From Bacillus sp. FJAT-27916 (lineage in GTDB: Bacteria; Bacillota; Bacilli; Bacillales; Pradoshiaceae): a stretch of 64,000 bases of DNA. Positions 1-8,102 of the stretch are shown in pieces. The notes below the pieces were generated by a model that was not told where the DNA came from, made no database searches, and saw only the letters and a list, made by a program, of their open reading frames with translations. The position numbers and the translations under genes are program-made. Each line of letters opens with the position of its first letter. Position 1 is the first letter of the stretch. The stretch spans positions 996,594 through 1,060,593 of the forward strand of contig NZ_LFZV01000001.1 of NCBI RefSeq assembly GCF_001183965.1, read 5' to 3'.

Positions 1-500
1 GTGGAGTATACTCCTCGAAGGAAGCTGCCGAGGAGCGGGTTCTTCTTCTTGAGGAGGATGGATACTCGCCAATCATTTTAAAGCAGTCCGACCAATGGTA
101 TATTTACCTCGGTACAGCTGGCAGCCTTGAGGATGCGAAGCAATTAGCCGTGTTCTTTAACAAGAAGGGAACTGAGACGTTTTGGAAGGAAGTCCAATTC
201 TCAGGGAAAAGCCGTCAAGGCTACACGAAAGCAGAACAAAAAGCCATTCAAGCGATGCTTCTTAATGTGCAGCAATACGATGCTGTTACAGCGAAGCATT
301 TAATGGGTGATAAGACATCTGCGCCAAAGTCAGAAGCATTCTCATTAGAAAAGGTGCCGGATAATTTGCAAAATATGTACAATTTGAATTCCAGCATGAA
401 GAAGCTTTGGACTCAATACGAGCAGGAGTCAAAGCCAGAGCTATTGATGCAGATCCAGCAGTGTACCCTCCAATTCGCTGTTGAATGGAGCAAATTGTGA
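1..500 (+). CDS. spoIIB: SpoIIB-like SPOR-domain protein, 3' part only
   Basis: The frame is open from base 3, so the 5' end lies outside the window and about 165 C-terminal residues are visible. The first ~50 (GVYSSKEAAERV...DQWYIYLGTAGS) read like a SPOR repeat, a peptidoglycan-binding fold, and a helical tail follows. In B. subtilis spoIIB sits directly upstream of maf and radC, as here. SpoIIB is known to help septal peptidoglycan thinning and recruit the SpoIIDMP engulfment machinery at the sporulation septum. The assignment rests on synteny plus the SPOR-like segment; the N-terminal cytoplasmic and membrane parts cannot be checked. Confidence 0.8.
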   Translation, partial: GVYSSKEAAEERVLLLEEDGYSPIILKQSDQWYIYLGTAGSLEDAKQLAVFFNKKGTETFWKEVQFSGKSRQGYTKAEQKAIQAMLLNVQQYDAVTAKHLMGDKTSAPKSEAFSLEKVPDNLQNMYNLNSSMKKLWTQYEQESKPELLMQIQQCTLQFAVEWSKL

Positions 501-557
501 ACTCTATTTCTCGGGAAATAATCATCTTTAAAGGGTGAAGCTACCCTGAAAAGGCAG

Positions 558-583
558 AGAGTGGATGATGCCGCTCTTTTTTC
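558..583 (+). terminator. Intrinsic terminator after spoIIB
   Basis: A 7-bp stem (AGAGTGG / CCGCTCT, one G-U pair) with a 6-nt loop runs directly into a T-rich tract at 577-587. It lies 58 bases after the spoIIB stop and separates it from maf. Confidence 0.6.
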
Positions 584-679
584 TTTTGTGTGGAAGCAAT
601 AGGGAATTGAGAAAGGTGTCGCATTCTGTTAGGATTAATATGTATCTCCCTATCTAAACTTTTCATAGCAGGTGACAAA

Positions 680-1240
680 ATGAATCTAATCTTAGCTTCT
701 TCTTCCCCAAGAAGAAAGGAATTACTCGAACTTCTCGGCATCCCCTTCCAGGTGAAGGCAAGTGATGTGGAGGAGACCTATCAGGATGGACTGCAGCCTC
801 ATGAAATCGTTATGGAATTGGCGCGCATAAAATCAAATGCAATCGCTGAAACTACCAAGAACTCCATTGTGATAGGTGCAGATACAATCGTCGTCTCAGA
901 CGGAAGAGTGTTGGGAAAGCCCAAGGGTAAGGCGGATGCTATCTCCATGCTGACGCAATTATCCGGCAAGGTCCACCAGGTCTATACAGGTGTGGCTCTT
1001 GTGAAAGAAGGCCGTACCCATCTTTTTTATGAGAAGACAGATGTTGAATTTTGGCCATTAGACACGCAGGATATTGAGCAATATGTGTTGACAGGAGAGC
1101 CGTTTGACAAAGCGGGTTCCTATGGCATTCAGGGATATGGTTCCTTACTCGTTAAAAGAATAGAAGGAGATTATTTCACGGTTGTAGGATTGCCCGTTTC
1201 AAGGCTGAATCGGGAGCTGAAGGACATCATGCATACGTAA
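680..1240 (+). CDS. maf: Maf nucleotide pyrophosphatase
   Basis: A 186-residue Maf/HAM1-fold protein. The N-terminus LASSSPRRKELLELLG carries the conserved Ser/Arg-Arg substrate loop; GADTIVV and a later GKPKG motif are also typical. The family hydrolyses dTTP, UTP and modified pyrimidine triphosphates to monophosphates (house-cleaning), and in Bacillus Maf is additionally linked to septum inhibition in competent cells. Length is normal. The ATG at 680 follows a weak Shine-Dalgarno (AGGTGA). It sits between spoIIB and radC exactly as in B. subtilis. Confidence 0.95.
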   Translation: MNLILASSSPRRKELLELLGIPFQVKASDVEETYQDGLQPHEIVMELARIKSNAIAETTKNSIVIGADTIVVSDGRVLGKPKGKADAISMLTQLSGKVHQVYTGVALVKEGRTHLFYEKTDVEFWPLDTQDIEQYVLTGEPFDKAGSYGIQGYGSLLVKRIEGDYFTVVGLPVSRLNRELKDIMHT

Positions 1241-1274
1241 AGGCCCCCGCTCCGTCAATGGAATGGAGGATGAT

Positions 1275-1961
1275 ATGGATACGCAAATTATGATTCGGGA
1301 TTACCCGAAGGATGAACGTCCGCGTGAGCGATTCCTGCAATACGGAGGAGAAAGTCTCTCCAACCAAGAATTACTTGCCCTTCTCCTTAGGACAGGGACG
1401 AAAGAGGATTCCGTGATGGTCTTGGCCAACCAGCTTCTGACGAGGTTTGGCGGTTTAAGACTCCTGAAGGAATCCACAATTGAAGAAATGACTGCGATCA
1501 AGGGAATAGGGGAAGCGAAGGCAGTCCAGTTGGCTGCTGCGATGGAACTTGGCCGCAGAATAAGCAATCTGACGAACGAGGAACGGTATGTGATCCGGTC
1601 TCCAGAGGATTGCGCCAATTATTGCATGAATGATATGCGCTTTTTATCTCAGGAACATTTCGTCTGCCTTTATCTAAATACCAAAAACCAAATATTGCAC
1701 AAGCAAACCATCTTCATCGGCAGCTTAAACGCCTCTATTGTCCATCCCCGAGAAGTCTTCAAAGAAGCTCTCCGCAGGTCAGCAGCATCTATTATATGCT
1801 TGCATAACCACCCCTCAGGTGACCCGACCCCAAGCCGAGAAGATATTGAAGTGACGAAACGCCTTGTCGAGTGCGGAAGAATCATGGGAATTGAAGTGCT
1901 GGACCATTTGGTTATTGGAGAGAAGAAATATGTCAGTCTGAAAGAAAAAGGATATTTATAA
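1275..1961 (+). CDS. radC: RadC family JAB/MPN-domain protein
   Basis: The ATG at 1275 is preferred over the in-frame one at 1263 because GGAGG (1265-1269) then lies 5 bases upstream; this gives 228 residues. The N-terminal half has a helix-hairpin-helix (IKGIGEAKAVQL) and the C-terminal half a JAB metalloprotease-like site HNHPSGDPTPSRED with the H-x-H...S..D metal pattern. RadC was once thought a repair protein; its real role is unsettled, although the domain is widespread and linked to competence regulons. Synteny with maf and mreB is conserved. Confidence 0.93.
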   Translation: MDTQIMIRDYPKDERPRERFLQYGGESLSNQELLALLLRTGTKEDSVMVLANQLLTRFGGLRLLKESTIEEMTAIKGIGEAKAVQLAAAMELGRRISNLTNEERYVIRSPEDCANYCMNDMRFLSQEHFVCLYLNTKNQILHKQTIFIGSLNASIVHPREVFKEALRRSAASIICLHNHPSGDPTPSREDIEVTKRLVECGRIMGIEVLDHLVIGEKKYVSLKEKGYL

Positions 1962-2244
1962 TACTATGAATTCAAAAAAGGATGAGCTATAATATAACGT
2001 ATGATTTTTTAACTGGGTTTATTTTCAGCCTCTTACGGAAAAAAAGCTCTGTTATGCGTTATTATTGCTGAAATAAGGCGAAAATCCGCGGATGATCTTC
2101 TGAATGGAAGAATGGATTTATGCAGATATCGACAATATAATTAACAAAGTCATGAAGATAAACTCTTTTACCTATATAGAAAAATATAATGGAAAAAATT
2201 CATGCCTAATATGGAATACGTTTCAGAAAGGGAGATATTAAAAA

Positions 2245-3255
2245 ATGCTTGGAAATAGAGATTTAGGAATTGATTTAGGAACTGCCAATACGCTGGTTTA
2301 TGTAAAAGGAAAAGGAATCGTTGTGCGTGAGCCATCCGTTGTGGCTTTCCAAACTGATACAAAATCAATCGTTGCTGTCGGTAATGATGCGAAGAATATG
2401 ATTGGCCGTACACCGGGGAATGTTGTTGCTCTTCGCCCGATGAAAGACGGGGTAATCGCTGATTACGATACAACAGCTACGATGATGAAATATTATATGA
2501 AGCAAGCGTTGAAAAACCAAGGCTTGTTTGCCCGTAAGCCATATGTCATGGTTTGTGTGCCATCCGGCATTACAGCCGTTGAAGAAAGAGCGGTTGTGGA
2601 TGCAACTAGACAAGCTGGCGCACGTGATGCTTATACAATTGAAGAACCATTTGCGGCAGCAATCGGTGCGAACCTGCCTGTATGGGAGCCGACAGGAAGC
2701 ATGGTTGTTGATATCGGCGGCGGTACAACTGAAGTGGCTATTATCTCCCTTGGCGGTATTGTAACAAGTCAATCCATCCGCATTGCCGGTGACGAAATGG
2801 ATGAAGCAATCATTAACTACATCCGTAAGAATTACAATCTTATGATTGGTGATCGTACATCTGAAGCCATCAAATTGGAAATCGGTTCTGCTGGTGATCC
2901 AGAAGGTGTTGAAAACATGGAAATCCGCGGCCGTGACCTGTTGACTGGATTACCAAAAACAATTGAAATCACGCCTGAAGAGATTGCAAAAGCGTTGCAT
3001 GATACTGTTTATGCGATTGTTGATGCCGTGAAGAACACGCTTGAAAAAACTCCGCCAGAACTTGCTGCGGATATTATGGACCGCGGAATTGTCTTGACAG
3101 GAGGCGGAGCTTTACTTCGCAACCTTGATAAGGTGATTTCTGAAGAAACAAAAATGCCTGTCTTAATTGCGGAAAACCCGCTTGACTGCGTAGCAATTGG
3201 TACAGGAAAAGCGCTTGACCATATCCATTTGTTCAAGGGGAAAGCAACGAAATAA
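2245..3255 (+). CDS. mreB: Rod-shape actin homologue MreB
   Basis: 336 residues, the usual MreB length. It has the actin-fold ATP-binding motifs: phosphate-1 [15 protein letters not shown] (residues ~8-22), phosphate-2 [14 protein letters not shown] (~154-167) and the adenosine motif [11 protein letters not shown] (~282-292). MreB filaments under the membrane guide lateral wall synthesis with MreC, MreD, RodA and PBPs. A GGGAGA Shine-Dalgarno precedes the ATG. The 283-base upstream gap contains TATAAT hexamers at 1988-1993 and 2185-2190, but I see no convincing -35 for either, so the promoter is unresolved. Confidence 0.98.
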   Translation: MLGNRDLGIDLGTANTLVYVKGKGIVVREPSVVAFQTDTKSIVAVGNDAKNMIGRTPGNVVALRPMKDGVIADYDTTATMMKYYMKQALKNQGLFARKPYVMVCVPSGITAVEERAVVDATRQAGARDAYTIEEPFAAAIGANLPVWEPTGSMVVDIGGGTTEVAIISLGGIVTSQSIRIAGDEMDEAIINYIRKNYNLMIGDRTSEAIKLEIGSAGDPEGVENMEIRGRDLLTGLPKTIEITPEEIAKALHDTVYAIVDAVKNTLEKTPPELAADIMDRGIVLTGGGALLRNLDKVISEETKMPVLIAENPLDCVAIGTGKALDHIHLFKGKATK

Positions 3256-3314
3256 AAACCGAATAAAGCCTGAAAAATCCCGAAAGAGGATAATAACGAT
3301 GAAGGAGCAAGAAT

Positions 3315-4187
3315 ATGCCGCAATTTTTCTTAAACAAAAAATTGATTATCTTGCTGATTAGCATCATCTTTCTGGTGTCTTTAATAGGGTTCTCACTTAG
3401 GGAAAGAGATGAACTAAGCTGGCCGGAACAGTTTATGAAGGACTCTGCCGGCTTTGTGCAAACAATTTTCCATAAGCCCGCTTCTGCAATAGCGGGCTTT
3501 TTTGAGAATCTTTCCGATTTAAGAAATACATATGAGGAAAATAAAAATCTTAAAGCGCGCCTGGAAGAGTATGTGAAGCTTGAAACAGAAATTTATGATC
3601 TAGAAAAAGAAAACAAAGAGCTGCGAGCAATGGTTGAAAAAGAAGAGTCGCTCAGTGAATTTACCGTCACTCAAGCGACCGTTATCGGAAGAAGTCCGGA
3701 ACGCTGGCATGAAACCTTGACCGTGAGCAAGGGAAGTGTCAATGGGATTGAGAAGAATATGGCTGTCATAACGGCTAAAGGCTTGATTGGCAAGGTGAAA
3801 AGTGTGTCCCAATTTACGTCCACTGTTCAGCTGCTGACAGCACTTGACCCGCAAAACCGCATCTCCGCTGTCGTGCAGGGGAAGAAGCCCGCATACGGCT
3901 TTATTCAAGGGTTTGATGAGGATAAGCAAGCGCTCATGCTCACAGGACTATTGTATGATGCGGATATTAAGGAAGGCTCCAATGTGGAAACCTCCGGCCT
4001 TGGAGGTGTATTCCCTAAAGGACTGGTTGTCGGCAAAGTGGAAGAGGTTATCATTGATCAGTATGGATTGACACAGACGGCTTATATTAAGCCTGCAGCC
4101 AATTTTGATGATGTCAACGATGTCATGATTGTTAAACGTTCGACTGCCGAGGTCGATACAGAAAGTACTGAGGGGGATGACCTATAA
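3315..4187 (+). CDS. mreC: Rod-shape-determining protein MreC
   Basis: 290 residues: a short cytoplasmic N-terminus, one membrane segment (~8-26), a charged coiled coil (~62-105, rich in E-N-K heptads) and the extracytoplasmic beta-rich MreC domain (~115-270) with the motif GKVKSVSQFTSTV. MreC links MreB to periplasmic wall synthases. GAAGGAG lies 8 bases before the ATG. The stop overlaps the mreD start by one base (TAATG), implying translational coupling. The 5' coding part contains a terminator-like hairpin, listed separately. Confidence 0.96.
   Translation: MPQFFLNKKLIILLISIIFLVSLIGFSLRERDELSWPEQFMKDSAGFVQTIFHKPASAIAGFFENLSDLRNTYEENKNLKARLEEYVKLETEIYDLEKENKELRAMVEKEESLSEFTVTQATVIGRSPERWHETLTVSKGSVNGIEKNMAVITAKGLIGKVKSVSQFTSTVQLLTALDPQNRISAVVQGKKPAYGFIQGFDEDKQALMLTGLLYDADIKEGSNVETSGLGGVFPKGLVVGKVEEVIIDQYGLTQTAYIKPAANFDDVNDVMIVKRSTAEVDTESTEGDDL
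3474..3503 (+). other. Terminator-like hairpin inside mreC coding sequence
   Basis: A perfect 9-bp GC-rich stem (AAGCCCGCT at 3474-3482, AGCGGGCTT at 3491-3499) with an 8-nt loop is followed by six T residues (3498-3503). It has the full form of an intrinsic terminator and lies about 160 bases after the mreC start codon, in frame and encoding ordinary MreC residues. Whether it terminates or attenuates transcription is unknown. Confidence 0.6.
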
Positions 4188-4699
4188 TGAAAATTAGGGT
4201 ATTCCTTCTTGCGGTGCTTGTCTTTATTTCAGAAGGTATTTTCGTAGAGGTATTCTCAAGCCTCCTCAATAAGACGGATTATATTCTCGTACCGAGGTTC
4301 ATTATGATTTTCTTAGTGTTCTTGACCGTATACGGCAAGAAGGAAATGGCTATATGGTATGGTTTCGGGCTTGGAATTTTTTACGATGTTGTTTATACAG
4401 AAATACTGGGCATTTACACGTTCACCCTGCCATTAATGGTCTACCTTTCATCTCAGCTGATGAAGGTTTTGCAAGTGAATCTGGGAATTGTCTCAACGGT
4501 CAGCCTGCTTGCAATATCTGTTCTTGAGATCATCGTGTATGAGGTGAACAGTTTGATTGGTTTTGCTTCATTGAGTTTCATTGATTTTGCAAAAATGAGA
4601 TTGCTGCCTACTTTACTGCTGAATCTTGTTTTCCTCATTCTATTTGCGCATTTATTTGCAAAATGGATGAAGAAATGGGTAGTAGAGGAAGACCTCTAA
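4187..4699 (+). CDS. mreD: Rod-shape-determining protein MreD
   Basis: 170 residues, almost wholly hydrophobic, with five or six predicted membrane helices and the family hallmark of a short charged C-terminus (AKWMKKWVVEEDL). MreD is the integral membrane partner of MreC in the elongasome. The ATG overlaps the mreC stop by one base. Family identification comes from position and topology; no catalytic motifs exist in MreD proteins. Confidence 0.93.
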   Translation: MKIRVFLLAVLVFISEGIFVEVFSSLLNKTDYILVPRFIMIFLVFLTVYGKKEMAIWYGFGLGIFYDVVYTEILGIYTFTLPLMVYLSSQLMKVLQVNLGIVSTVSLLAISVLEIIVYEVNSLIGFASLSFIDFAKMRLLPTLLLNLVFLILFAHLFAKWMKKWVVEEDL

Positions 4700-4774
4700 G
4701 CGGCGGAATACCGCTAAAAGAGGATTTGCCAGCGCTTATGTCGAATTAAATTGCATTGAGGTGAGCACGACGTC

Positions 4775-5467
4775 ATGGGGAAAAAAACTGTACAGCATGT
4801 TATGATTAAAGGAAGTAAACAAGGATTAATGATTGTCATTGATGACACATCCTCCTTTTCTGAAGCAATGAGGGACCTGGATGAAAAGCTGTCCATTCAT
4901 CATCAGCATCTGGCGAATAATGAGCCGGCATCCAGTATACACGTCACTATACATACGGGTAATCGATATTTAACGGATGAGCAAGCCACTCATCTTGTGG
5001 AATTGGTTGAGAAAAAAGGATATATGACCGTAAAGGATGTCGAATCAAATGTCATCCTTTTGGAAGAATCGAAGCGAATGGCAGAAGAAGTGGCTGTCAC
5101 AAAGGAAATGAAGATTGTTCGCTCTGGTCAGGTGCTTGAGGTGAAGGGAGATCTTCTCCTTGTCGGTGATGTCAATCCTGGAGGTACCGTTAAGGCCGGC
5201 GGCAATATATTTGTGATGGGCACATTGCGAGGAAGGGCCGAAGCAGGCATTAATGGCAATAAGGATTGTGTGATTTCAGCTTCTGTCTTTAAGCCGGCGC
5301 TGATTACCATTGGGGATATATTGTATAACTCCTTTGATCATCATGAGCAGGATGACCAGATGATGGCATGTGCTTATGTGAATCAATCGAATGAAATCAT
5401 GTTTGATAGATTGCAAGTCTTGAGTAAAGTGAGACCGAATATATCCTTATTTGAGGAGGGCGTATAG
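4775..5467 (+). CDS. minC: Septum site-determining protein MinC
   Basis: 230 residues. The N-terminal domain (about 1-105) begins VMIKGSKQGLMIVIDD and resembles the FtsZ-antagonising MinC_N fold; the C-terminal beta-helix (about 120-210) contains VGDVNPGGTVKAGGNIFVMG and LRGRAEAG, the typical MinC_C signature that dimerises and binds MinD. MinC blocks FtsZ ring assembly away from midcell. GAGGTGA precedes the ATG. Only 2 bases separate its stop from minD, so the two are co-translated. Confidence 0.96.
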   Translation: MGKKTVQHVMIKGSKQGLMIVIDDTSSFSEAMRDLDEKLSIHHQHLANNEPASSIHVTIHTGNRYLTDEQATHLVELVEKKGYMTVKDVESNVILLEESKRMAEEVAVTKEMKIVRSGQVLEVKGDLLLVGDVNPGGTVKAGGNIFVMGTLRGRAEAGINGNKDCVISASVFKPALITIGDILYNSFDHHEQDDQMMACAYVNQSNEIMFDRLQVLSKVRPNISLFEEGV

Positions 5468-5469
5468 CC

Positions 5470-6276
5470 ATGGGAGAGGCCATCGTAATTACTTCCGGAA
5501 AAGGCGGTGTCGGTAAAACGACAACAAGTGCCAATGTCGGAACAGCCTTGGCGTTAATGGGGAAAAAAGTCTGTTTGGTCGATACAGATATCGGATTAAG
5601 AAATTTAGATGTAGTCATGGGGCTTGAGAACCGGATTATCTATGATTTGGTGGATGTCATTGAAGAAAGATGCAAGGTGCATCAAGCGCTCGTTAAGGAT
5701 AAACGCTTCGAAGACAGGCTTTATTTAATGCCTGCAGCACAAACGGCGGACAAGTCTTCGGTTACACCGAAGCAAGTAAAGAAATTAATTGAGAGTTTGA
5801 AAGTCGATTTCGACTATATTATTATTGACTGCCCCGCAGGAATTGAACAAGGCTACCGCAATGCTGTTGCGGGTGCGGATAAGGCGATTGTTGTGACGAC
5901 CCCAGAAACAACAGCCGTCCGTGATGCAGACCGAATTATCGGCTTGCTGGAGAAGGAGCCGGATGTTGAAGCTCCTAAGCTCGTAATCAACCGGATCCGA
6001 AGTCATATGCTTAAGCAGGGGGATGTACTTGATATTGATGAGATCACTAACCATCTCTCCATCGATCTGATTGGTATTGTCGCTGATGATGATGATGTCA
6101 TTAAAGGGTCTAACCAAGGTGAACCCATCGTGTTTGACCCAAACAATAAGGCGTCCATCGCTTACCGTGACATTGCGCGCCGGATATTGGGCGAGTCCAT
6201 TCCGCTTAAACCGCTGGAGGAAACGAAGACAGGTGTCTTCACGCGCATAAAAAAATTATTCGGTGTTAAAAATTAA
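5470..6276 (+). CDS. minD: Septum site-determining ATPase MinD
   Basis: 268 residues. A deviant Walker A motif GKGGVGKTT lies at residues ~9-17, followed by DTDIGLRNLDVVMGLENR and IIIDCPAGIEQG (Walker B region). The C-terminus GVFTRIKKLFGVKN is an amphipathic membrane-targeting helix. MinD ATP dimers recruit MinC to the membrane; in Bacillus they are positioned by DivIVA/MinJ. GAGGAGG overlaps the end of minC and serves as Shine-Dalgarno. It is the last gene of the mre-min cluster and is followed by a strong terminator. Confidence 0.98.
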   Translation: MGEAIVITSGKGGVGKTTTSANVGTALALMGKKVCLVDTDIGLRNLDVVMGLENRIIYDLVDVIEERCKVHQALVKDKRFEDRLYLMPAAQTADKSSVTPKQVKKLIESLKVDFDYIIIDCPAGIEQGYRNAVAGADKAIVVTTPETTAVRDADRIIGLLEKEPDVEAPKLVINRIRSHMLKQGDVLDIDEITNHLSIDLIGIVADDDDVIKGSNQGEPIVFDPNNKASIAYRDIARRILGESIPLKPLEETKTGVFTRIKKLFGVKN

Positions 6277-6280
6277 TCCC

Positions 6281-6327
6281 AAAAGGCCTGCTCAGCTGGT
6301 AAACCTAGCTGCAGCGGGCCTTTTTTG
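6281..6327 (+). terminator. Intrinsic terminator after minD
   Basis: A long stem (AAAAGGCCTGCTCAGCTGG against TAGCTGCAGCGGGCCTTTT, a few mismatches) ends in TTTTTT. It begins 5 bases after the minD stop and closes the mreBCD-minCD unit. Confidence 0.9.
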
Positions 6328-6342
6328 CGTTATCATCTCCAG

Positions 6343-6371
6343 TCATAGCTTGGACGAGAAACTCATAGTTT
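6343..6371 (+). promoter_or_regulatory. Candidate sigma-E type promoter for spoIVFA-spoIVFB
   Basis: A -35-like TCATAGC (6343-6349) and -10-like CATAGTTT (6364-6371) are separated by 14 bases. Each is a partial match to the Bacillus sigma-E pattern (KMATATT, 14 bases, CATACAHT). The spoIVF operon is sigma-E dependent in B. subtilis, which favours the reading, but the match is imperfect. Confidence 0.4.
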
Positions 6372-6405
6372 TAATTAACATGGTATTTCTTAAGGGGTGA
6401 AGGGG

Positions 6406-7188
6406 ATGGCATACAAAAACAGCGCAGATGTCCGCAGACGGATAGCCCAGCGGCGGAAGAACAGAGAGAAGAACCTTGGTTATCAGAAAAAGGAGGCTCA
6501 GAGAGAGAGTCCGATTCTCGCTGACAAGGAGCTTGATTGGGGTGCGGAGAATATGGTCGTTTACGATGAGGGAATCAAAAGTCCTCCTAATAAGGTGTTT
6601 ATCAAGAAGGAATGGATGCTCTTTCAGGTATTGGCCTCGACCTGCCTCGTGCTTGTAATGGCCATTGTTTACAGAACATCAGCGCCTTGGACAGATGATG
6701 CTAGAGAGCTTATCGGTGGAGTGTATGAGCAGGAATTTCAGTTTGCGAGTGTTGTTAATTGGTTTGATGAAACCGTTGGCCAGCCATTTGCCTTCCTTCC
6801 GGAGAATGCAGACAAAGAAAAGGAAGAAGATTTTTCTATGCCTGCAAGTGGGACAATCATGGAGAGCTTTGAGAACAATGGTCAAGGGGTTATTGTGAAG
6901 ACGGCCGCAGCAGCCTCTGTTGGAACCGTGAAAGAAGGAGTAGTCATCTATGCGGGTGAAAAAGAGGAATATGGAAAAACGGTCATTATTCAGCATGCTG
7001 ACAAGAGTGAATCCTGGTATGGAAGCTTAGAATCGATTGATGTGAGTCTTTACGAACAGGTTAAGAAAGGGGCAAAGCTTGGAAGGGTTCAAGCTTCAGA
7101 GGAAGAGGAGGGGAAAGGAGAATTTTACTTTGCGCTGAAATCCGAAGGTCGGTTCATTGACCCGGGTGAGGTGATTTCCTTTGAATAA
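6406..7188 (+). CDS. spoIVFA: Stage IV sporulation protein SpoIVFA
   Basis: The ATG at 6406 (8 bases after AAGGGG) is preferred to the upstream GTG at 6397, giving 260 residues. A basic N-terminus (DVRRRIAQRRKNREK) is followed by one membrane helix (~71-90) and a C-terminal degenerate M23/LytM-like domain (PASGTIMESF...NGQGVIV; ESWYGSLESIDVSLYEQVKKG). SpoIVFA anchors and inhibits the SpoIVFB protease with BofA in the outer forespore membrane until SpoIVB cleaves it. Its 3' end overlaps spoIVFB. End sequence DPGEVISFE is as in B. subtilis. Confidence 0.95.
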   Translation: MAYKNSADVRRRIAQRRKNREKNLGYQKKEAQRESPILADKELDWGAENMVVYDEGIKSPPNKVFIKKEWMLFQVLASTCLVLVMAIVYRTSAPWTDDARELIGGVYEQEFQFASVVNWFDETVGQPFAFLPENADKEKEEDFSMPASGTIMESFENNGQGVIVKTAAAASVGTVKEGVVIYAGEKEEYGKTVIIQHADKSESWYGSLESIDVSLYEQVKKGAKLGRVQASEEEEGKGEFYFALKSEGRFIDPGEVISFE

Positions 7189-8047
7189 GATTCTGCCGGT
7201 ACTCTGGAAGATTCGAATTCATCCGTTGACATGGGCGGTTATGGGACTGGGAGTCATTACAGCGCAGTTTGCGGAAATATTGATGATGTTTTCGCTCGTC
7301 CTAATTCACGAGCTTGGCCATGCCGCAGCAGCGCAAATATATGGCTGGCGCATAAAGGCGGTCACGCTCCTTCCGTTTGGAGGGGAGCTTGAGACAGAGG
7401 AGCATGGGAACCTTCCTTGGAAGGAAGAGCTGGCTGTGCTGCTGGCTGGCCCGGCGCAGCATCTCTGGCTTTACGGGGCAGCCTTCCTTTTCAATGTGAA
7501 CGAATGGATGCCTGGTCATCTTTATCAAGAGTTTCTCCTTTTCAATACAGTCATACTGGCAGTAAATCTTTTGCCAATCTGGCCGCTTGATGGGGGGAAG
7601 CTTCTGTTTATCCTGCTAAGCCTCCGTCATCCATTCGTCCAGGCACACCGCTTAATCATTCAGTATTCTCTTGTTTCTCTGGCTATTTTATTAGCTGGCC
7701 TATTAATGCTTAATCCACTGAATTTCAACTGGTGGGTCATTGCCGGATTTCTCGGATATTCGCTTTGGAAGGAATGGAAGCACCGTCAATATGTGTTCAT
7801 GCGTTTTTTGCTTGAGCGGCATTATGGTCATCAGCAGGATATTCGGGCAATCTCAAGGCTTGAGGCGGAAAAGGAAACGCCCATCTTTGAGATTCTTGAG
7901 CATTTCCGGAGGGATAATAAGCATGTCATCGTCATTAAGAATGAAAGGAAGGAAATTGGCAAGCTGGATGAGTCAGAGGTGCTTCATGCCTGCTTTACCT
8001 CAAAGCTTGCCTACAGGCCGATTGGGGAGCTGCTCTATCCTTATTGA
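7181..8047 (+). CDS. spoIVFB: Site-2 intramembrane protease SpoIVFB
   Basis: 288 residues of the M50 zinc protease family. His43-Glu-Leu-Gly-His47 is the catalytic HExxH and Asp137 (LPIWPLDGGK) the third metal ligand, at the same positions as in B. subtilis. Several membrane helices are followed by a C-terminal CBS-like domain (~215-288). It cleaves pro-sigma-K in the mother cell. The start is TTG at 7181 inside the spoIVFA end (8-base overlap), with a GGGTGAGG Shine-Dalgarno, so the inhibitor and protease are coupled in translation. Confidence 0.96.
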   Translation: MNKILPVLWKIRIHPLTWAVMGLGVITAQFAEILMMFSLVLIHELGHAAAAQIYGWRIKAVTLLPFGGELETEEHGNLPWKEELAVLLAGPAQHLWLYGAAFLFNVNEWMPGHLYQEFLLFNTVILAVNLLPIWPLDGGKLLFILLSLRHPFVQAHRLIIQYSLVSLAILLAGLLMLNPLNFNWWVIAGFLGYSLWKEWKHRQYVFMRFLLERHYGHQQDIRAISRLEAEKETPIFEILEHFRRDNKHVIVIKNERKEIGKLDESEVLHACFTSKLAYRPIGELLYPY

Positions 8048-8102
8048 CTGGCAGAGGCGTACTCGCTAAAGTTAGAGTAAGAGCCAGTTGGAGGATATTT
8101 TT

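Noticed and set aside
1962-2244. TATAAT hexamers at 1988-1993 and 2185-2190 as mreB promoters
   Set aside because: Neither has an acceptable -35 at 16-18 bases or a TG extension, so no promoter feature was listed.
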